Shown piece by piece: positions 19,367 through 29,155 of a stretch of DNA of 64,000 nucleotides. The position numbers and the translations under genes were made by a program. Source of the DNA: Hyphomicrobium sp. Lineage in GTDB: Bacteria > Pseudomonadota > Alphaproteobacteria > Rhizobiales > Hyphomicrobiaceae. Every line of letters begins with the position of its first letter. Position 1 is the first letter of the stretch. The stretch covers positions 52,122-116,121 of the forward strand of contig JABFRT010000014.1 of the NCBI GenBank assembly GCA_013141015.1, in the 5' to 3' direction. A model generated the notes under the pieces. The model searched no databases. It was not told the DNA's origin and worked only from the letters and a program-made list of their open reading frames with translations.

Positions 19367-19830
19367 CCAGCGGATTGCCACACATCATCATCTACAGCGA
19401 CGGCGCATGCTCGGGAAACCCCGGGCCCGGCGGGTGGGGCACAGTGCTTATTTCCGGCGAACACCGCAAGGAGTTGCAGGGTGGCGAAGCGCTGACGACC
19501 AACAACCGCATGGAACTGCTCGGCGCGATTTCTGGCCTTGAAGCCTTGAAGCGGCGCAGCAGCGTGGAACTTTGGACCGACAGTGCCTACGTCAAGAACG
19601 GCATCACCGGGTGGATCCACGGCTGGAAAAAGAACGGCTGGAAAACTGCCGACAAAAAGCCCGTGAAAAATGCCGAGCTATGGCAGCGCTTAGATGAGCT
19701 GCGCGGCAAGCATCAGGTCGAATGGCACTGGCTCAAGGGTCACGCCGGACACCCCGAAAACGAGCGCGCCGATGAACTGGCCCGCGCCGGAATGGCGCCG
19801 TTCAAAGGCAGCCACGCCAAGCGCGGATAA
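19363..19830 (+). CDS. rnhA: Ribonuclease HI
   Basis: A 155-residue RNase HI that cleaves RNA in RNA-DNA hybrids. All four catalytic acids are seen: Asp in [17 protein letters not shown], Glu in [12 protein letters not shown], Asp in LWTDSAYV and Asp in [12 protein letters not shown]. The basic handle [19 protein letters not shown] is present. Its start overlaps the thrB stop, so the two are translationally coupled. The window also has RNase HII, so both RNase H types are present. Confidence 0.95.
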   Translation: MTSGLPHIIIYSDGACSGNPGPGGWGTVLISGEHRKELQGGEALTTNNRMELLGAISGLEALKRRSSVELWTDSAYVKNGITGWIHGWKKNGWKTADKKPVKNAELWQRLDELRGKHQVEWHWLKGHAGHPENERADELARAGMAPFKGSHAKRG

Positions 19831-19836
19831 TCTCGA

Positions 19837-20337
19837 TTAGCCAAGTGACCGGTCGATCATCGAGCACAACGTTTCGGCGCTCGACTTGTCATGTGCGGGC
19901 GGGCTGTCTTCGACATTCAGCACCTTCACCACACCATCATCGACCAACATCGCGTAACGCTTAGAGCGCACGCCGAGACCGAAGCCGGAGAGATCGATTT
20001 CTAGACCAATGGCTTTGGCGAAATCCGCCGAGCCATCGGCCAGCATTTCAATCTTGCCAGCAGCGCCCGTATCTTTCGACCAGTTATCGAGCACAAACAC
20101 ATCATTGACGGCGGTGCAGGCAACCGCATCGATGCCCTTGGCCTTCAACTCTGCCACGCGATCAACGAAGCCCGGCATATGGTTCTTGTGGCACGTCGGC
20201 GTGTAGGCGCCGGGCACCGCAAATATCGCCACCTTGCGGCCTTTGAACACCTCGCTCGTGCTGCGGGCGGCCGGACCTTCCGGCCCCATAACCGTGAATT
20301 TTCCGTCCGGAATCCGGTCGCCAACTTTGATCGCCAT
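19837..20337 (-). CDS. Peroxiredoxin (Prx5 type)
   Basis: A 166-residue peroxiredoxin of the Prx5/Grx-linked group, which reduces peroxides through a peroxidatic Cys in VPGAYTPTCHKNHMPGF (PxxxTxxC). The conserved Arg in LGVRSKRYAMLVDDG and the family string CTAVNDVFVLDNWSKD are present. There is no fused glutaredoxin domain. It is convergent with rnhA (6-nt gap between stops) and lies 36 nt downstream of the DsbD-like gene on the same strand, so the two may be cotranscribed. Confidence 0.9.
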   Translation of the reverse strand: MAIKVGDRIPDGKFTVMGPEGPAARSTSEVFKGRKVAIFAVPGAYTPTCHKNHMPGFVDRVAELKAKGIDAVACTAVNDVFVLDNWSKDTGAAGKIEMLADGSADFAKAIGLEIDLSGFGLGVRSKRYAMLVDDGVVKVLNVEDSPPAHDKSSAETLCSMIDRSLG

Positions 20338-20373
20338 GATATTGCGTTCCTTGCTCTCTCGAAAAGCGCTGCA

Positions 20374-21222
20374 CTATTCCCGCAGCGTAATGGATGTTTC
20401 GGACTGGCCTTTTTTGCCAGCCAGCGTCAGCGTTATCGGCTTGCCTTTCAAGTCTTTCAGGGCAACGCCATCAGTGAGGTCGATCTCGAATACGGCGAAC
20501 CCGTTGGCCTCTGATTTCTTTTTCGGCAACGGCAAATACGTGCCGTCTATTGTATCGGCAAACGCCTCGGTGCCACTGCCGCCTGGATCGGTCACGTCAA
20601 TCACCAGCACCGGCTTTGACCCGCGCTGATCGACCCGCCACTTTGAAACGACCGGATCTGTCGCTTGGATCGGCGTCGCGCGCGGCACCAATGTCAAAGC
20701 CTGGGCAATCTCACCAGACACAAGAGCATCGGGCGGTACGGTCAGCTCGATCCCGGCTTCAGCTGGCACGCACAGCTCCTTGCACACACCGTAAGCGGCC
20801 TTGAGTTTCAATATGACCGGCTTGGCCACGTCTTTGGCGGTGATAGCGACCGGGAACAGTACATGCTCTTTGTAACCGGCCGTCGTGCCGGCCTTGTCGG
20901 TCAACAGATGCGGCGCAGGATAGAGGACGCGCGCCTGACTAAGGTTTTCAGACGCCGCGAAATCAAACTCAGGCGGAATTCCGCCCGCCTCGCCCGGTGC
21001 GCGCCAATAGGTCTTCCAACCCGCTGGCATTTCGATTTCGATCCCGGCAAAGAGCCCGTCTTTCCCGGGTTGACCAGCGCGCCCGGCATGCAGCCGCGCC
21101 TTATTGTTAAAGCCCTCGACCCAGTCTGAGGCGAGGCCTTCGGCCAAAGCCAGCGACGAGCCAAAAACCGCGGCGGACGCGGCAAATACGGGGAAAAGAA
21201 ACCGGACAACTCTCATAGCCAA
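20374..21222 (-). CDS. Periplasmic DsbD N-terminal-domain protein
   Basis: A 282-residue secreted protein with a clear signal peptide (VVRFLFPVFAASAAVFGSSLALA). The domain matches the N-terminal part of the thiol:disulfide interchange protein DsbD: PAGWKTYWRAPGEAGGIPPEFDF, FPVAITA, and the cysteine pair in YGVCKELCVPAEAGIEL. The transmembrane and C-terminal thioredoxin domains of full DsbD are absent, so it is a stand-alone acceptor domain, probably fed by a separate CcdA/ScsB. It probably takes part in periplasmic thiol reduction; the partner is unknown. Confidence 0.75.
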   Translation of the reverse strand: MAMRVVRFLFPVFAASAAVFGSSLALAEGLASDWVEGFNNKARLHAGRAGQPGKDGLFAGIEIEMPAGWKTYWRAPGEAGGIPPEFDFAASENLSQARVLYPAPHLLTDKAGTTAGYKEHVLFPVAITAKDVAKPVILKLKAAYGVCKELCVPAEAGIELTVPPDALVSGEIAQALTLVPRATPIQATDPVVSKWRVDQRGSKPVLVIDVTDPGGSGTEAFADTIDGTYLPLPKKKSEANGFAVFEIDLTDGVALKDLKGKPITLTLAGKKGQSETSITLRE

Positions 21223-21313
21223 ACCTTCTACCCGCCGCAGCCAAGCCTGCCAATCATGACTTGGCGGCCAAAGGCATCTTCACGGACGAAAAACGCCGCG
21301 CTAGTCTGGGGGC

Positions 21314-21931
21314 ATGAAAATACCAAAACAAAGGCGGCGCGGGAAAGATTCAGCCGGCACACTTGAGGGCCAGCTTCTCGTTGCAATGCCGTCGATGAGC
21401 GACCGCCGCTTTGCCCGGTCCGTCATCTATATTTGCGCCCACTCAGACGAAGGCGCGATGGGCCTGATCGTCAATCAGCGCGCCAGCAATATCTCAGCAC
21501 CCGATTTGCTCGAACGGCTCGGCATTTCTCCGCGCGGCGAGGATGATGCCGTCTCCAATGATTTGCTGGAGTTGTCGATCCAGGTCGGTGGACCCGTTGA
21601 ATCGGGGCGCGGATTTGTGCTGCACAGCGCCGACTATTTTGCAGCAGACTCGACCCTGTCGATAGAGCAGGGCGTGTGCCTGACGGCAACAATCGATATT
21701 TTGAAAGCTATCGCGCAAGGCAATGGCCCCAATCGCGCGATCCTGGCGCTCGGCTATTCCGGGTGGTCGCCGGGACAATTGGAAAATGAGATCCAGGCGA
21801 ACGGGTGGCTGAATTGCCCGGCAGACCCTGACTTGATCTTCGATGATGACCTCGAGAGCAAATACGCGCGTGCGATGGCCAAGCTCGGCATCGACCTGTC
21901 GCACCTCGTCAATGACGCAGGCCACGCCTGA
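21314..21931 (+). CDS. YqgE/AlgH family protein
   Basis: A 205-residue UPF0301 (YqgE/AlgH) protein. Diagnostic blocks are [39 protein letters not shown] near the N-terminus and [23 protein letters not shown] near residue 155. The biochemical role of the family is unsettled. It is a single gene, divergent from the DsbD-like gene with 91 bp between them. The start was chosen at the first ATG, which leaves a short basic N-terminus before the conserved block. Confidence 0.88.
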   Translation: MKIPKQRRRGKDSAGTLEGQLLVAMPSMSDRRFARSVIYICAHSDEGAMGLIVNQRASNISAPDLLERLGISPRGEDDAVSNDLLELSIQVGGPVESGRGFVLHSADYFAADSTLSIEQGVCLTATIDILKAIAQGNGPNRAILALGYSGWSPGQLENEIQANGWLNCPADPDLIFDDDLESKYARAMAKLGIDLSHLVNDAGHA

Positions 21932-21955
21932 TCGCCTTCCATTGGCCGAACCTGG

Positions 21956-24900
21956 TTAGCCCGAGCCCGTTTTAATCGCCGGCTTCTTGCCCTCGGCCGC
22001 AGGATCGGCTGCTGTTGGGGCGTCAGCGGGCGCGCGGTTTCCCGCCGCTAGACGCGCCAGACTTGCGGCTACCCCGGGCGGCAATTTCGAATAGTCGGGA
22101 GGTGGTGCCGTCCCGGAAGTGCGCGGCGGCAATGGCGGCGGACCAGCTGTGAACTGCGGTGCGGCCGTATACTGAGGCGGGCCGGGTGGCTGCTGGACAA
22201 CCGGCGGCTGAGGCGCGGATGGCGGCAACACGCGCGCCAGAGCTTCAGCGAGCGGCGGCTGAAGTTTCGCGGCGGCGGGCGGCTGGGGCAGCGGCACTGG
22301 CGGCACATAATTTTGCGCAGGCGCCTGAACCTGCATTTGTATGGGCATTTGCACAGGTGGCGGCGCGCGGTAGGGTGCGGGCTGCGTGGGTGGCGAAGGG
22401 CGCGGCGCAGATGTTTGCGGCTGAGGTATTGACGGAGCTGGCATGCGTTGCGCAGGTGCCGCACCGTTTTGCGGGGGTTGTGCGGCAGGCGGCATGGCGA
22501 AGGCAGCTGCCGTCTCGCGCGGCGGTGCCAGACCAATTGGAGCGGCCGGCACGGGTGCCGCGGCGGCCGCTGGAGGCGCCTTCTGGCGCGGGCGCACGAT
22601 GGCACGGGCCGGAAGCGCATGCGGCTTTGAATCCGCCGCGGCGGCAAGTGCCGTCGCTGCTGCATTCACTGGCTCGGCGGCAACGGAAACGGCAGGCGCC
22701 TCGATCTTTTTGGTTTTGAGTTTCGGGCGGAAAAAGCCGCGCGGCTGCAAGCGCTTTTCTGAACGGCGCACGATTTTCAGAAGGTGGATCACGTCACGTT
22801 CGGAAATCGGCTCGCCGAAGTGATAACCCTGCGCATATTCGCAACCAATCGAGCGCAAGAAAATGGCCTCTTCGGCGTGCTCGACGCCTTCTGCGACAAC
22901 CTTCTTCGACAGCTCATGGGTGAGCGCCACAATGGACCGCATGATCGCCGCGCCGTTGGCCGAGCTGCTGGCGCGAACCAATTCGCGGTCGATTTTGATC
23001 GTGTCGAAGGGGAAGCGCTGCAGATAGGCAAGCGACGAATATCCGGTGCCGAAATCATCGAGCGCCAGTTCAGCACCTGCGCCACGCAAAGTCTCAAGAA
23101 CCTCGACCGCTTGTTCCGGGTTCTCCATCACCAGCGTTTCGGTGATCTCAAGCCGCAGCGCACCGCGCGGCACAATATTGCGGCCAAGTACGTGGCGGAT
23201 TTCCTGCACCGATTCTGGTTTGAACAACTGGCGGCTGGACACGTTGACACTGACGAACAATTGGCGCTCGGCGCGCGGCAGTTCCTGTTGCCACTTGGCG
23301 CATTCCTTGGCGGCGCGGATTAACACATAGGACCCGAGTTTGGTAATCAGATCGGATTCCTCAGCAACCGGCACAAACGTAATCGGGTTGAGCATGCCGT
23401 GCTTGGGGTGATCCCAGCGCACCAGCGCTTCAAAGCCCGCCAATTCCTTGGTCGGTAGATAGATGATTGGCTGAAAGAGGACTTTAAGCTGGTTCTTATC
23501 GAGTGCCTTGCGCAGATCGCTCTCGATCTGGATGCGGTCATCGCTCTCGCGGCGCATATCGGGTTCAAATACTTCAATCCGGTCCGCACCACCGCGCTTG
23601 GCACGATACATCGCGAGTTCGGCTTCCTTCAACAGGTCGTCATCGCCGGTCTGCTCGGCGTCCCAAATCGCGATACCGATCGAGCCCGTCAGCACGATCT
23701 CCTGGCTGGCAAGGGGGATCGGCGCACGCAACGACCGGCGCACGCGTTCGGCAAGCGCTGCCAAATTGCGGGCTTCCTGTTCGCCGATAAACAGCAGCGC
23801 GAATTGATCACCACCGACGCGCGCCGCGGTATCATGCGGGCCCAAATGGCGTTGCAGGCGGCGCGCAACCGTCAACAACAGGCTGTCGCCGCGCACCAAG
23901 CCAAAAGATGAATTGACGCTTTTGAACTTGTCGAGATCGATGAAGATCACCGATGGCCGTACCGTCTTGTCGGCCCGCGCCCGGACAACCGCCGTTTTCA
24001 AGCGGTCCAAAAACAGCTCGCGGTTCGGCAATCCGGTCAGGCTGCAATGCACCGCGTCGTGCAGCAACCGCTCATGCGCGCGCTTTGCGTCTGAGACATC
24101 GCGGATCAAACCGACGCAGCGCAGCGTGCGCCCGTCGGCGTTTGGCACGCTTGCCGCTTCAAGTTCAAACCAGCGCCAGCTGTTATCGGCATGGCGCAAG
24201 CGGAAATCCGTGCGGATTTTGACGCCGGCGCGCTCTTGCGCCGAGACCAGCATGACACGGAAGCGCTCTTTGTCGGTCGGGTGGACGTGGCGCAAAAAAT
24301 CATCGGCCTTGCACGACAATTCGCCCGGCATCAGCGCCAGCGCGATTTCAATTTCCGGGCCGACCTTGAATTCATCGCGGCGGATATTCCATTCCCAGAT
24401 GATCGAGCCCGAACCGGCCAGCGCCAGCGAGCGCGACTGCAGCTCCGTTGGTGCTCCGGCATAGACCGGATCGAGCGAACGAAATGCAAACTGTGTAACC
24501 GTGAAGCCGAGCAGAATGACGACCAGCACCAGACCAGCGACAAGACCGGCAACGACCACATCGCCAGACAAGCGGCCAGACAGCGTCATGCCGGCAGCAA
24601 ACACCCAGACCAGAAACAGCACCCACGTCGGCACCAGTGACAGCGCGCGATCTTGACCGCGCACGGCGAGAAACAGCGTGAACATGCCGCCTAACGCGCC
24701 GATCAATAAGAACGACAGCCGCGCAAAGGTCGCCGATAGGCGCGGATCGATGACCGCAACCGCCACCAGCGCCAGCTGCGCCACGATCCACACGCCAATC
24801 AACATGCGCACCAGCCCATGCCACAGCCCAAGCCGCAGGAAGGCCGACAAGAAGATCGCGAAACTGGCAGCGATGGCCGCTTCCCCCGCCGCGCGATAAA

Positions 24901-25666
24901 CCGCGTTATCTTCGGGCCGCAAGTTGAACAGCTTATGGAAGAAGCCGAAATCAACGCATAGGTAAGACAGCACCGACCAAGACACCAAGGCCGCCGCCGG
25001 GAAGATAATCTTGTGGTTGGCTGCAAAAACCGCGGTCAAGAAAATCGCCAGAAGCCCGGTTAGGCCAAGCATCGCGCCATTGAACAACTGCCGGTCGCGC
25101 GTTTTGATTTCGTAGTCGATCGGCTTCCACAAATAGATGCGGGCAAAGCGCTCGGTTGAAAGTTCCGCGACGTAAGTGATCGTCTGGCCCGGCTCCAGCG
25201 TGACGCGGAACACGTCAGCCTTGTCGCTTCTGACGCGCTCGGGCACGAAGCCGATTGACGGCGTCACCGCTTCGATGCGGCGTGCGTCAAGGTCCGGCCA
25301 GACCGTTCCGGACCCGCTGACCGTATAGCGGTCCGCGGTCAGCCAGCGCTCCATCGGCTTGTCGGTTTTGTTGGACAGCGCAAAAACCATCCAATTGGGA
25401 TTGGCGCCCGGCACCGATGAACGCACCGTCATGCGCCCGGTCACACCGTCAGCGCCGGCCGCGGTTTCAACCTGCAAGCTCTCGCCGCGGCCTTCGTAGG
25501 CTTCACCAAGCGTGGTGATTTCAACGCGCTCAAGGTCAGGCTGCACGACAATCGGCGTCAGTGCGTGCGCGGCACCAGTCAATGCGATCACGCATAATAA
25601 CAGCGGTACTACCGCCCGCCAAAGCCGCCGCAAAGCCGCAAGACCACTCAGTCTCAATTTCATCAC
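21956..25666 (-). CDS. Membrane-anchored PAS-GGDEF-EAL cyclic-di-GMP protein with Pro-rich tail
   Basis: A 1236-residue protein. Order: signal/TM segment, a periplasmic beta domain (about 40-190), seven or so membrane helices (about 195-395), a PAS domain (about 415-530), GGDEF domain (about 540-700), EAL domain (about 715-970) and a Pro/Ala/Gln-rich tail (about 985-1236). The GGDEF signature is RVGGDQF, so cyclase activity is uncertain. The EAL site looks complete: FEALVRW, NVSSRQL, LEITETLVM, LDDFGTGYSSLAYL, the Lys in DTIKIDRELV, and VAEGVEH. It is therefore probably a c-di-GMP phosphodiesterase that senses the periplasm. It overlaps the upstream GNAT gene (ATGA). Confidence 0.88.
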   Translation of the reverse strand: MMKLRLSGLAALRRLWRAVVPLLLCVIALTGAAHALTPIVVQPDLERVEITTLGEAYEGRGESLQVETAAGADGVTGRMTVRSSVPGANPNWMVFALSNKTDKPMERWLTADRYTVSGSGTVWPDLDARRIEAVTPSIGFVPERVRSDKADVFRVTLEPGQTITYVAELSTERFARIYLWKPIDYEIKTRDRQLFNGAMLGLTGLLAIFLTAVFAANHKIIFPAAALVSWSVLSYLCVDFGFFHKLFNLRPEDNAVYRAAGEAAIAASFAIFLSAFLRLGLWHGLVRMLIGVWIVAQLALVAVAVIDPRLSATFARLSFLLIGALGGMFTLFLAVRGQDRALSLVPTWVLFLVWVFAAGMTLSGRLSGDVVVAGLVAGLVLVVILLGFTVTQFAFRSLDPVYAGAPTELQSRSLALAGSGSIIWEWNIRRDEFKVGPEIEIALALMPGELSCKADDFLRHVHPTDKERFRVMLVSAQERAGVKIRTDFRLRHADNSWRWFELEAASVPNADGRTLRCVGLIRDVSDAKRAHERLLHDAVHCSLTGLPNRELFLDRLKTAVVRARADKTVRPSVIFIDLDKFKSVNSSFGLVRGDSLLLTVARRLQRHLGPHDTAARVGGDQFALLFIGEQEARNLAALAERVRRSLRAPIPLASQEIVLTGSIGIAIWDAEQTGDDDLLKEAELAMYRAKRGGADRIEVFEPDMRRESDDRIQIESDLRKALDKNQLKVLFQPIIYLPTKELAGFEALVRWDHPKHGMLNPITFVPVAEESDLITKLGSYVLIRAAKECAKWQQELPRAERQLFVSVNVSSRQLFKPESVQEIRHVLGRNIVPRGALRLEITETLVMENPEQAVEVLETLRGAGAELALDDFGTGYSSLAYLQRFPFDTIKIDRELVRASSSANGAAIMRSIVALTHELSKKVVAEGVEHAEEAIFLRSIGCEYAQGYHFGEPISERDVIHLLKIVRRSEKRLQPRGFFRPKLKTKKIEAPAVSVAAEPVNAAATALAAAADSKPHALPARAIVRPRQKAPPAAAAAPVPAAPIGLAPPRETAAAFAMPPAAQPPQNGAAPAQRMPAPSIPQPQTSAPRPSPPTQPAPYRAPPPVQMPIQMQVQAPAQNYVPPVPLPQPPAAAKLQPPLAEALARVLPPSAPQPPVVQQPPGPPQYTAAPQFTAGPPPLPPRTSGTAPPPDYSKLPPGVAASLARLAAGNRAPADAPTAADPAAEGKKPAIKTGSG

Positions 25667-26271
25667 CGAGCCCCCGCCGGCTGACCGTCAGCACGGTCAT
25701 CGCTTAGTTTGGCAAACAGCAGGTGATCCTCCCACCGGCCATTGATTTTGAGATACGAGCGCGCCAAACCTTCACGCGCAAATCCAGAATTTTCGAGCAC
25801 CCGGATCGACGCGATGTTCGATGGCATGCACGCCGCCTCTAGACGGTGCAGGCGCAGCGTGCGGAATGCGAACGGAAGAAGCGTTTTGACGGCCTCGCTC
25901 ATCCGCCCTCGATTGGTGTATGGCTTGCCGATCCAGTAGCCGAGCGACGCCGACTGCGCCGACCCGCGCCGCACATTCGACAATGTAATGCCGCCGGCCA
26001 GTGTGTCGCCTGGCGCGTCACAGATAAAAAACGAGTAGCCCATATCATCGCGCACATCCCGCGCGTAGGCACGCAGGCGGCGGCGGTACATCTGGCGCGA
26101 CAAGTCATCGGGCGCCCAGGCCGGTTCCCACGGCGTTAAATGCGAGCGGCTGAGAGCCCGCAATTCAGCCCAGGCCGCATAATCAGCAACCGCCGGCGGG
26201 CGCAACACGAGGACCTCTCCCCGGATCGCATCCAGGTAATCCTCAGGCAGCGCTGACCGCAAGAATGCCAT
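25663..26271 (-). CDS. GNAT-family N-acetyltransferase (RimJ/RimL-like)
   Basis: A 202-residue GNAT protein of the RimJ/RimL group. Seen are the N-terminal LRALSRSHLTPWEPAW, the acetyl-CoA-binding part LGYWIGKPYTNRGRMSEAVKTLLPFAFRTLRLHRLEAACMPSNIASIRVLENSGFAREG, and a C-terminal KINGRWEDHLLFA. The family acetylates ribosomal protein N-termini or other amines; the substrate is unknown here. It is 9 nt after the M16 protease gene and overlaps the EAL gene start by 4 nt, so it is cotranscribed with both. Confidence 0.87.
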   Translation of the reverse strand: MAFLRSALPEDYLDAIRGEVLVLRPPAVADYAAWAELRALSRSHLTPWEPAWAPDDLSRQMYRRRLRAYARDVRDDMGYSFFICDAPGDTLAGGITLSNVRRGSAQSASLGYWIGKPYTNRGRMSEAVKTLLPFAFRTLRLHRLEAACMPSNIASIRVLENSGFAREGLARSYLKINGRWEDHLLFAKLSDDRADGQPAGAR

Positions 26272-26280
26272 GTGATGTTC

Positions 26281-27591
26281 TCAGGTGCCGGCAGGTGCCA
26301 GCGTGCGCGGCGCCGGATTTGCCAGTGTTTTCGACAGCACGGCCGCTGTGCGTTCGGCCTGTTCCAGAGATTTTTTGCCGGATCCAACGACGGCAACCGA
26401 CGGCGCCGACAGCGCCAGCCGGGCCGCCACATCGCGCACGCCGTTACGCGTCACCGCATCGACGCGGCCAACGAGTTCTTGCGACGGAATGAGCGCACCA
26501 TGGGTCAACAGGTGACGGGCCATCTGCTCGGCGCGGACTGACGAACTCTCAAGCGCCATAAGCAGCCCGGCTTTCAGCTGGGCGGCAGAACGATGCAATT
26601 CGGCAGCGCTCGGCCCTTTATCGGCAACGTCGGCGAGTTCGGCGGCCACGATCGCTGCAAGCTGTTCGATCTTGCCGGGCGCTGTGGCGGCGTGAACTGC
26701 AAGCATTCCAGCGTCCCTCAATCCCCAGACCGACGAATAGATGGCGTAACAGAGGCCGCGGTTCTCGCGGATCTCCTGGAACAGCCGGGACGACATGCCG
26801 CCGCCGAACAGTCCCGAGAACACCTGCGCCGCGTAAAAATCATGCTCGAGATAGGACGGCCCCGGCAGTCCGATCACGACATGGCTTTGTTCGAACGGCT
26901 TGGCCGACGCCCCAACACCACCGGCGTATTCGGCCGGGCGCTCGACCTCTGATTGAGACTGAGTGAGCCCACCGAATAGGGCCTCAGCGTGGCGGACCAG
27001 TTTTTCGTGGTCGATGGCGCCCGCGGCTGAAATGACCATCGTGCCTGGTGTGTAGCGTTCCTTGAGGAACGATTTGAGATCAGAGGCTTGCAGCGCGCCA
27101 ACACTCTTTTCTGTGCCAAGAATCGGCCGCCCGATGGCTTGGTCGGGAAATGCGGCCTGCTGGACCAGATCGAACACCAGATCGTCGGGGCTGTCTTGCG
27201 CCGCGGCGATCTCCTGCTGGATGACTTCGCGCTCCTTATCAAGCTCACTGACGCTAAAGCTCGAATTGAGTAGAATATCGGCCAGAATATTCAAGGCGAT
27301 GCCATCGTCGCCTTTGAGAACACGGGCATAATAAGCCGTCATGTCGAGACCGGTCGCGGCGTTCAAGTCGCCACCGATATCTTCGATCTCTTCGGCAATC
27401 TGCTGGGCGTTGCGCGTTGCCGTGCCTTTGAACGCCATATGCTCAAGTAAATGCGAGAGGCCGTGTTGCTCGGGGCGCTCATGGCGGGCTCCCGAAGCAA
27501 CCCAAACGCCAAGAGACACGGTCTCAAGGTGATCCATGGCGTGAGACGCAACGCGGATACCGTTTGAGAGCGTCGTGACGTGCGTGCTCAT
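26281..27591 (-). CDS. M16 family zinc metalloprotease (processing-peptidase type)
   Basis: A 436-residue M16 peptidase. The inverted zinc motif HLLEH is in GLSHLLEHMAFKGT near residue 45, and the downstream zinc-binding Glu is in SELDKEREVIQQEI. GLPGPSYLEHDFYAAQVFSGLFGGGMSSRLFQEIRENRGLCYAIYS is the glycine-rich substrate loop. Length and motifs resemble the bacterial relatives of the mitochondrial processing peptidase beta subunit. Its start overlaps the thrC stop by 4 nt, an arrangement I recall as common in Rhizobiales. Confidence 0.92.
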   Translation of the reverse strand: MSTHVTTLSNGIRVASHAMDHLETVSLGVWVASGARHERPEQHGLSHLLEHMAFKGTATRNAQQIAEEIEDIGGDLNAATGLDMTAYYARVLKGDDGIALNILADILLNSSFSVSELDKEREVIQQEIAAAQDSPDDLVFDLVQQAAFPDQAIGRPILGTEKSVGALQASDLKSFLKERYTPGTMVISAAGAIDHEKLVRHAEALFGGLTQSQSEVERPAEYAGGVGASAKPFEQSHVVIGLPGPSYLEHDFYAAQVFSGLFGGGMSSRLFQEIRENRGLCYAIYSSVWGLRDAGMLAVHAATAPGKIEQLAAIVAAELADVADKGPSAAELHRSAAQLKAGLLMALESSSVRAEQMARHLLTHGALIPSQELVGRVDAVTRNGVRDVAARLALSAPSVAVVGSGKKSLEQAERTAAVLSKTLANPAPRTLAPAGT

Positions 27592-28994
27592 CGTGCCGCA
27601 TTCTCCGGCGCCTTCGCGGCGCGTTCAACGAAGTTTTCAACGACTGCGAGATCGTTGTCGAGAACTTCGAAGCGTTCCTTGTCCGTCATCAGATTGGCAA
27701 GCCGCGCAGGAAGCTTTGGCCGATTGCCGGTGATCGCTTCAATCGCGTCCGGAAATTTCGCAGGGTGCGCGGTCGCCAGCACCACCAAAGCGCCGTCGCG
27801 CGTGCCGGCACGGTTCGCCGCCACCACGCCGCACGCAGAGTGCGGATCGAGCACATAGCCATACCGCGTCTCCGTCTCGCGGATACATTTTGCGACATCA
27901 TCTTCGCTGGCGGCGGCGGCTGCGAAATCTGCTTTTAGCACCGGCCACAGGGTCCCGAGTTCAAAGCGCTGCTTGGATGCAAGATCGCTCATCAACCCGC
28001 GGATCACGCCGGCATCGCGGCCTGCGGCTTCGAACAGATAGCGCTCGAAATTTGAAGAAATTTGAATGTCCATCGACGGCGACGACGTCGCGACCACGCC
28101 GTTCATGGCGTAGGCGCCGGTTGTAACCGTGCGCGGCAGGATATCGTTTTCGTTGGATGCGATAATCAGCTGCTGGATTAGCAAGCCCATACGGCGGGCA
28201 ACGTATCCAGCGAAAATATCGCCGAAGTTTCCGGTCGGCACCGAGAACGAGACCGGCTTATCGGGCGCGCCAAGACGGCTGGCGGCGGCGAAGTAATAGG
28301 TGACTTGCGCAACGATGCGCGCCCAGTTGATCGAATTGACGCCCGAGAGTTGCACGCGGTCGCGGAACGCGTGATCGTTGAACATCGCTTTGACAAGCGC
28401 TTGGCAGTCGTCGAACGTGCCTTTGACGGCGACCGCGTGGACGTTCGGCTCAGTTGGCGTGGTCATCATGCGGCGCTGCACGTCCGACACGCGCCCGTCA
28501 GGAAACAGGATCACGACGTCAACGCGCTTTGACGAGCGGAATGCTTCAATTGCCGCACCACCGGTATCGCCGGAAGTTGCGCCGACGATCATCGCGCGCT
28601 GGCCCCGCTTTTCGAGCACATGGTCCATCAACCGCGCCAGCAGCTGCATGGCGACGTCCTTGAACGCCAGGGTTGGCCCGTGGAAGAGCTCTAGAATGTA
28701 GCGGTGAGGTGCCAGTTCTACGAGCGGCGCCACAGCGGCGTCGCCAAACGACGCGTAGGCCTCATCCGCCATGCGCTTCAGCTCGCTGCGCGAGATCGTG
28801 TCGCCGGTAAACGGGTGGATCACTTCAACTGCGATATCGGCAAACGGCATAGTCGCGAACGCGCGGATCGTTTCGGGGGGCAGCACCGGCCATGATTTGG
28901 GCAGATAAAGGCCGCCGTCGCGGGCAAGCCCCGCCAGCAGCACGTCGTCAAAAGCCAGTTCCGGCGCAGAGCCTCGTGTCGAGATGTAGTTCAA
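27588..28994 (-). CDS. thrC: Threonine synthase
   Basis: A 468-residue PLP enzyme that converts O-phosphohomoserine to threonine. The opening MNYISTRGSAPELAFDDVLLAGLARDGGLYLP is typical of the long (class II) form. The PLP lysine is in GPTLAFKDVAM near residue 112, with GATSGDTGGAAIEAF for phosphate binding and PTGNFGDIFAGYVA. It is the first gene of a four-gene minus-strand unit (thrC, M16, GNAT, EAL). thrB is 8 kb away on the other strand. Confidence 0.95.
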   Translation of the reverse strand: MNYISTRGSAPELAFDDVLLAGLARDGGLYLPKSWPVLPPETIRAFATMPFADIAVEVIHPFTGDTISRSELKRMADEAYASFGDAAVAPLVELAPHRYILELFHGPTLAFKDVAMQLLARLMDHVLEKRGQRAMIVGATSGDTGGAAIEAFRSSKRVDVVILFPDGRVSDVQRRMMTTPTEPNVHAVAVKGTFDDCQALVKAMFNDHAFRDRVQLSGVNSINWARIVAQVTYYFAAASRLGAPDKPVSFSVPTGNFGDIFAGYVARRMGLLIQQLIIASNENDILPRTVTTGAYAMNGVVATSSPSMDIQISSNFERYLFEAAGRDAGVIRGLMSDLASKQRFELGTLWPVLKADFAAAAASEDDVAKCIRETETRYGYVLDPHSACGVVAANRAGTRDGALVVLATAHPAKFPDAIEAITGNRPKLPARLANLMTDKERFEVLDNDLAVVENFVERAAKAPENAAR

Positions 28995-29155
28995 AGTGGC
29001 GGCCCCATTGCAGTCCCAATGTTGAGGTGCGGACCCTAGTGCGGCGGCAAGGCCGGAACAAGTCTAGCCGGGCGGGGAGGACGGCCTACGCACAGCCTGC
29101 GCCGGGGTTAGAACGACGCCAGAACGCCGCGGCGGGTGGCCCAGGCGCGCCCGGG

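Noticed and set aside
22159..22719. Ala/Pro/Arg-rich frames on the plus strand at the 3' end of the EAL gene
   Set aside because: Mirror image of the Pro-rich tail of the EAL protein; low complexity only.
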